A stretch of DNA of 64,000 bases. It comes from Acetobacterium malicum subsp. dehalogenans DSM 11527 (GTDB lineage: Bacteria; Bacillota; Clostridia; Eubacteriales; Eubacteriaceae). Shown piece after piece: positions 61,757 to 64,000 of this stretch. The position numbers and the translations under genes were made by a program. Below the pieces are notes generated by a model. The model was given only the letters and a program-made list of their open reading frames with translations, made no database searches and had not been told where the DNA came from. Numbering within the stretch: the first letter of the stretch is position 1; each line of letters starts with the position of its first letter. The stretch lies in contig NZ_AXAC01000017.1 in NCBI RefSeq assembly GCF_000472665.1, positions 28,966-92,965 of the forward strand, given 5' to 3'.

Positions 61757-62689
61757 ATGATTTCACTACAGAATATGAAATACATGATCGAAATTTCGAG
61801 GCATCAGTCGATTTCGGCGGCAGCCAAAGCGCTCTATATTTCCCAATCCACCTTATCCACAGCGATCAAAGAAGTCGAGCTTAGCCTGGGGATTCTGTTA
61901 TTCAAGCGAAACAGTCGTGGCGTTGAATTAACCTATGAAGGTCAGGATTATCTAAACCATGCCAGGGATATCGTCGAGCAGGCCGAATATCTGGAGCGAC
62001 GTTATCAGCATCAGAAATCAATCCCGATGCGCTTTTCCGTCTCCACCCAGCGGCTGCCTTTTTCGACCATGTCTTTCATCAAAATTATCGATGAAATCGG
62101 CTTGAACCGCTATGATATTGCCATTCGAGAATGTCCAACCCACGAGGTCATCCATGATGTGGCCACCCGCCGCAGCGAAATCGGTGTCATGTGCATTAAC
62201 GATCATTACCTGAATACCATGCAGAAACTTTTAGATACCAGCAATCTTTCATTTCATATTCTGGGGAAAATAAAATCCTATGTTTTTTTAAGAAAACTGC
62301 ATCCCCTCGCTAAAAAAGAATCGCTAACTCTTGATGACCTGAAGCCCTACCCCTTTGTCACCTATGATCAGGGCGATGACAATCTTCTTCATTTTTCGGA
62401 AGAAATAGTCTTTAATGAAATCCTGGATAAAAACATTCACGTTATTGACCGTTGCACCAAGATTGCCCTAGTTCGCGGTACCGATTGTTTCAGCATCGGT
62501 CCTGATCTGACCAACAGTGATGGTGACAAGATGCATTCAAAATCAAACGAGATTCAGACGATCGAATTTTCCGAGCACAATCAGATTTTACACGCTGGTT
62601 ATATCATGCGCCGTGAACATACCTTAAGTGGTATCGGGCTGCGCTATATAGCTACTTTAGAAAATAAAATTAATTGTTTAACAATCTAA
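61757..62689 (+). CDS. LysR-type transcriptional regulator
   Basis: The 310-residue protein has the LysR helix-turn-helix at residues 1-60 (SISAAAKALYISQSTLSTAI, ELSLGILLFKRNSRGVELT) and a periplasmic-binding-like effector domain. AGGAGG precedes the ATG. It is divergent from the B12-riboswitch unit and may control it from the shared 370-bp region. Its effector is unknown. Confidence 0.9.
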   Translation: MISLQNMKYMIEISRHQSISAAAKALYISQSTLSTAIKEVELSLGILLFKRNSRGVELTYEGQDYLNHARDIVEQAEYLERRYQHQKSIPMRFSVSTQRLPFSTMSFIKIIDEIGLNRYDIAIRECPTHEVIHDVATRRSEIGVMCINDHYLNTMQKLLDTSNLSFHILGKIKSYVFLRKLHPLAKKESLTLDDLKPYPFVTYDQGDDNLLHFSEEIVFNEILDKNIHVIDRCTKIALVRGTDCFSIGPDLTNSDGDKMHSKSNEIQTIEFSEHNQILHAGYIMRREHTLSGIGLRYIATLENKINCLTI

Positions 62690-62691
62690 AT

Positions 62692-62742
62692 AACCTGAAT
62701 ACAAACCGCATCACAGATATAGTTTGTATTCAGGTTATTTTT
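62692..62742. terminator. Terminator after the LysR gene
   Basis: AACCTGAATACAAA and its complement form a 14-bp stem with a 17-nt loop and a T-rich tail on the plus strand. Confidence 0.75.
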
Positions 62743-62798
62743 ACAAAAGCAGCCTCTAATTCAGTCAAAGCAATATACTTCTTGCTGATTACTTTGGT

Positions 62799-63386
62799 TT
62801 ATCTCTTTTTCCCGGAAATGATATAGATTTCATCCGTATCAACGAGAATATCAATCTCAAATACTGATTTAAAGTAATTGGACTCGCTTGGCGCATCTTT
62901 TAGTGAAGCTGAGACTTTTCGGACTTTATCTCCAGAATGCCTACTATTAATTGTTTCCTTACTTTCACTATGTGCAATCATAAAACGACCCTGGGGATTC
63001 AGACTCTCGACAAGACGCCGGACGAACGCTTCCTTATCCAAAAAGTGTGGATACGCACTATATGCGATTGCAAAATCAAATCCAGTTTGATCAAACTCGT
63101 AAAAATTAGCCGCTTCAAATCGAACCTGATCATCAGTATGATTTTTTTGCGCCTGGGCGATCATCAATTCTGAAAGGTCGATGGCAATGACTTCAGCGGG
63201 CTCAGTCTTTAGTAAATACGGTATCAGTACCCCAGTTCCGGTCGCAATATCCAGAATGCGACTATTTTTTTTAATATTCGCCAGAGTCAGAATTGCTGAT
63301 ATTTTTTGGGAATTATGATGACACATGGTGTCCCACTTATTTGCAACGCTATCAAAATATTCTTTAGTTGATTGACAATGATTCAT
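62799..63386 (-). CDS. Class I SAM-dependent methyltransferase
   Basis: The 195-residue protein has motif I ILDIATGTGVLIPYLL, the acidic loop VIAIDLSELMI and GFDFAIAYSAYPHFLDKEAF. It resembles small-molecule methyltransferases of the UbiE/Coq type. I start it at 63386, with AGGAG 7 nt upstream inside the end of the ECF gene. Coupled to an ECF S component gene, it may modify an imported vitamin; this is inference. Confidence 0.8.
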   Translation of the reverse strand: MNHCQSTKEYFDSVANKWDTMCHHNSQKISAILTLANIKKNSRILDIATGTGVLIPYLLKTEPAEVIAIDLSELMIAQAQKNHTDDQVRFEAANFYEFDQTGFDFAIAYSAYPHFLDKEAFVRRLVESLNPQGRFMIAHSESKETINSRHSGDKVRKVSASLKDAPSESNYFKSVFEIDILVDTDEIYIISGKKR

Positions 63387-63396
63387 TTGAGCACTC

Positions 63397-63918
63397 CTAT
63401 GCATTTAATTTTATTGGTTGTAAAACAACACGGCTTTTTTCAAGCGCAATGACCAATAATGGAACGATGACAATTTGCAGGATAATTCCGGGTATCGATG
63501 TTACAAAAGCCCCGGTTAAAAAGAGTTGTACTCCATATTCTTTTCCCGCCATGCCATAAAAAAGGGTCGATGCAAGACCAGATACGATGCGTCCTGCCAG
63601 CATGGAACCAATTAATGCAACATAGATATTTAAATTAAATTTCCGATACAGGAGACCTGACAAGGCTCCATAAGTGCCAAGTTCGAACATCATGGATAAA
63701 CCCACCGGGAAAATGGGCGGCATCCCTGTTAAAATGGAGGATAGCAGAGGGGTAATGACACCACAGACTAAGCCATACTGCCAGCCAAAGCAAAGGCCAC
63801 ATAGTAAAACGGGAATATGCATGGGTAAAAAAACCGATCCTGCACCGATAGCGTGAAACAACTGCGGAAGTAATAGCCCAAGGGCCATACAAAGGCCTGT
63901 ACCAAGGGAGCGTTTCAA
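63397..63918 (-). CDS. ECF transporter S component, substrate unknown
   Basis: A 173-residue membrane protein with six hydrophobic segments, containing LLLPQLFHAIGAGSVFLPMH, IPVLLCGLCFGWQYG and SSILTGMPPIFPVG, the plan of vitamin-type S components (PF12822). The start is probably the TTG at 63918; no ATG lies between the preceding in-frame stop and it, and a later ATG at 63888 would remove part of helix 1. No clear ribosome site is seen. Nothing in the sequence fixes the substrate. Confidence 0.75.
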   Translation of the reverse strand: MKRSLGTGLCMALGLLLPQLFHAIGAGSVFLPMHIPVLLCGLCFGWQYGLVCGVITPLLSSILTGMPPIFPVGLSMMFELGTYGALSGLLYRKFNLNIYVALIGSMLAGRIVSGLASTLFYGMAGKEYGVQLFLTGAFVTSIPGIILQIVIVPLLVIALEKSRVVLQPIKLNA

Positions 63919-63963
63919 GTTTTGTGTATTTGCGAAAATTGATATAGAATAGAGTATTTAATT

Positions 63964-63998
63964 AAGGGGCAAGGGCATTGAAATGACGCTTGCCCCTT
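63964..63998. other. Inverted repeat at the window end
   Basis: AAGGGGCAAG (63964-63973) and CTTGCCCCTT (63989-63998) can form a 10-bp stem with a 15-nt loop. It lies 45 bp upstream of the ECF gene and could be the terminator of a gene beyond the window or part of a leader. Confidence 0.5.
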
Positions 63999-64000
63999 AC

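Overview
The window looks like chromosome of an acetogenic Bacillota of the Acetobacterium type. The basis is a complete carbonyl branch of the Wood-Ljungdahl pathway (CODH, two acetyl-CoA synthase genes, both corrinoid iron-sulfur protein subunits, its methyltransferase, its reductive activator and the nickel-insertion factors), together with low-GC coding, THF and cobalamin riboswitches and Gram-positive gene orders (rpmG-secE-nusG-rplK-rplA-rplJ-rplL). The genus is an inference; no marker gene such as 16S rRNA is present.

Region by region. (1) 1-6200 is an integrated mobile element or its remnant: tandem RepA_N initiators, XRE regulators with shared operator-like dyads, an excisionase-like protein, a frameshifted DUF2513 gene and a tyrosine integrase whose 3' side carries phased repeats and abuts a tRNA-Thr. 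A 50-nt tRNA-like hairpin lies inside it. (2) 6300-24700 is housekeeping sequence. A THF riboswitch controls the folate transporter folT, and a second one controls folE-HD-folP-folBK. Also here are class II aldolase, an RluA pseudouridine synthase, recU-luxS, thyX, a CoA-transferase with an OFA-type transporter, a small acyltransferase operon and proS. (3) 24700-28220 is the ribosomal protein/NusG/SecE operon with an L10 leader. (4) 28470-30460 holds a GNAT gene, tRNA-Arg and a VanY-like carboxypeptidase. (5) 30720-47520 is the CODH/ACS cluster, all on the minus strand: cooC-type, acsV, two DUF3786 genes, acsD, acsC, acsE, acsA, cooC, acsB, a histidine-rich protein, a second acsB, cooT, DUF3842 and a small protein related to the C-terminus of the histidine-rich protein. 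It is broken up by internal promoters, terminators and a candidate plus-strand small RNA. (6) 48090-51000 holds a ferredoxin-like protein divergent from a Crp/Fnr regulator, and a DUF308 membrane protein; a 189-bp inverted-repeat element follows at 51134-51322. (7) 51377-61632 holds two FecCD/BtuCDF-type ABC transporters. One is attached to a nitrogenase-like NifH/NifD pair and sits behind a cobalamin riboswitch; the other is attached to an FmdE-like protein and a SAM methyltransferase. A LysR regulator is divergent. (8) 62800-64000 holds a methyltransferase and an ECF S component.

How it fits together: folate genes make the one-carbon carrier, AcsE moves the methyl group from methyl-THF to the corrinoid protein AcsCD, AcsV re-reduces it, AcsA makes CO and AcsB joins methyl, CO and CoA. 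CooC, CooT and the His-rich proteins probably supply nickel. The pathway depends on corrinoid, which gives context to the B12-riboswitch-controlled nitrogenase-like/ABC locus. That locus is the best candidate here for an undescribed system.
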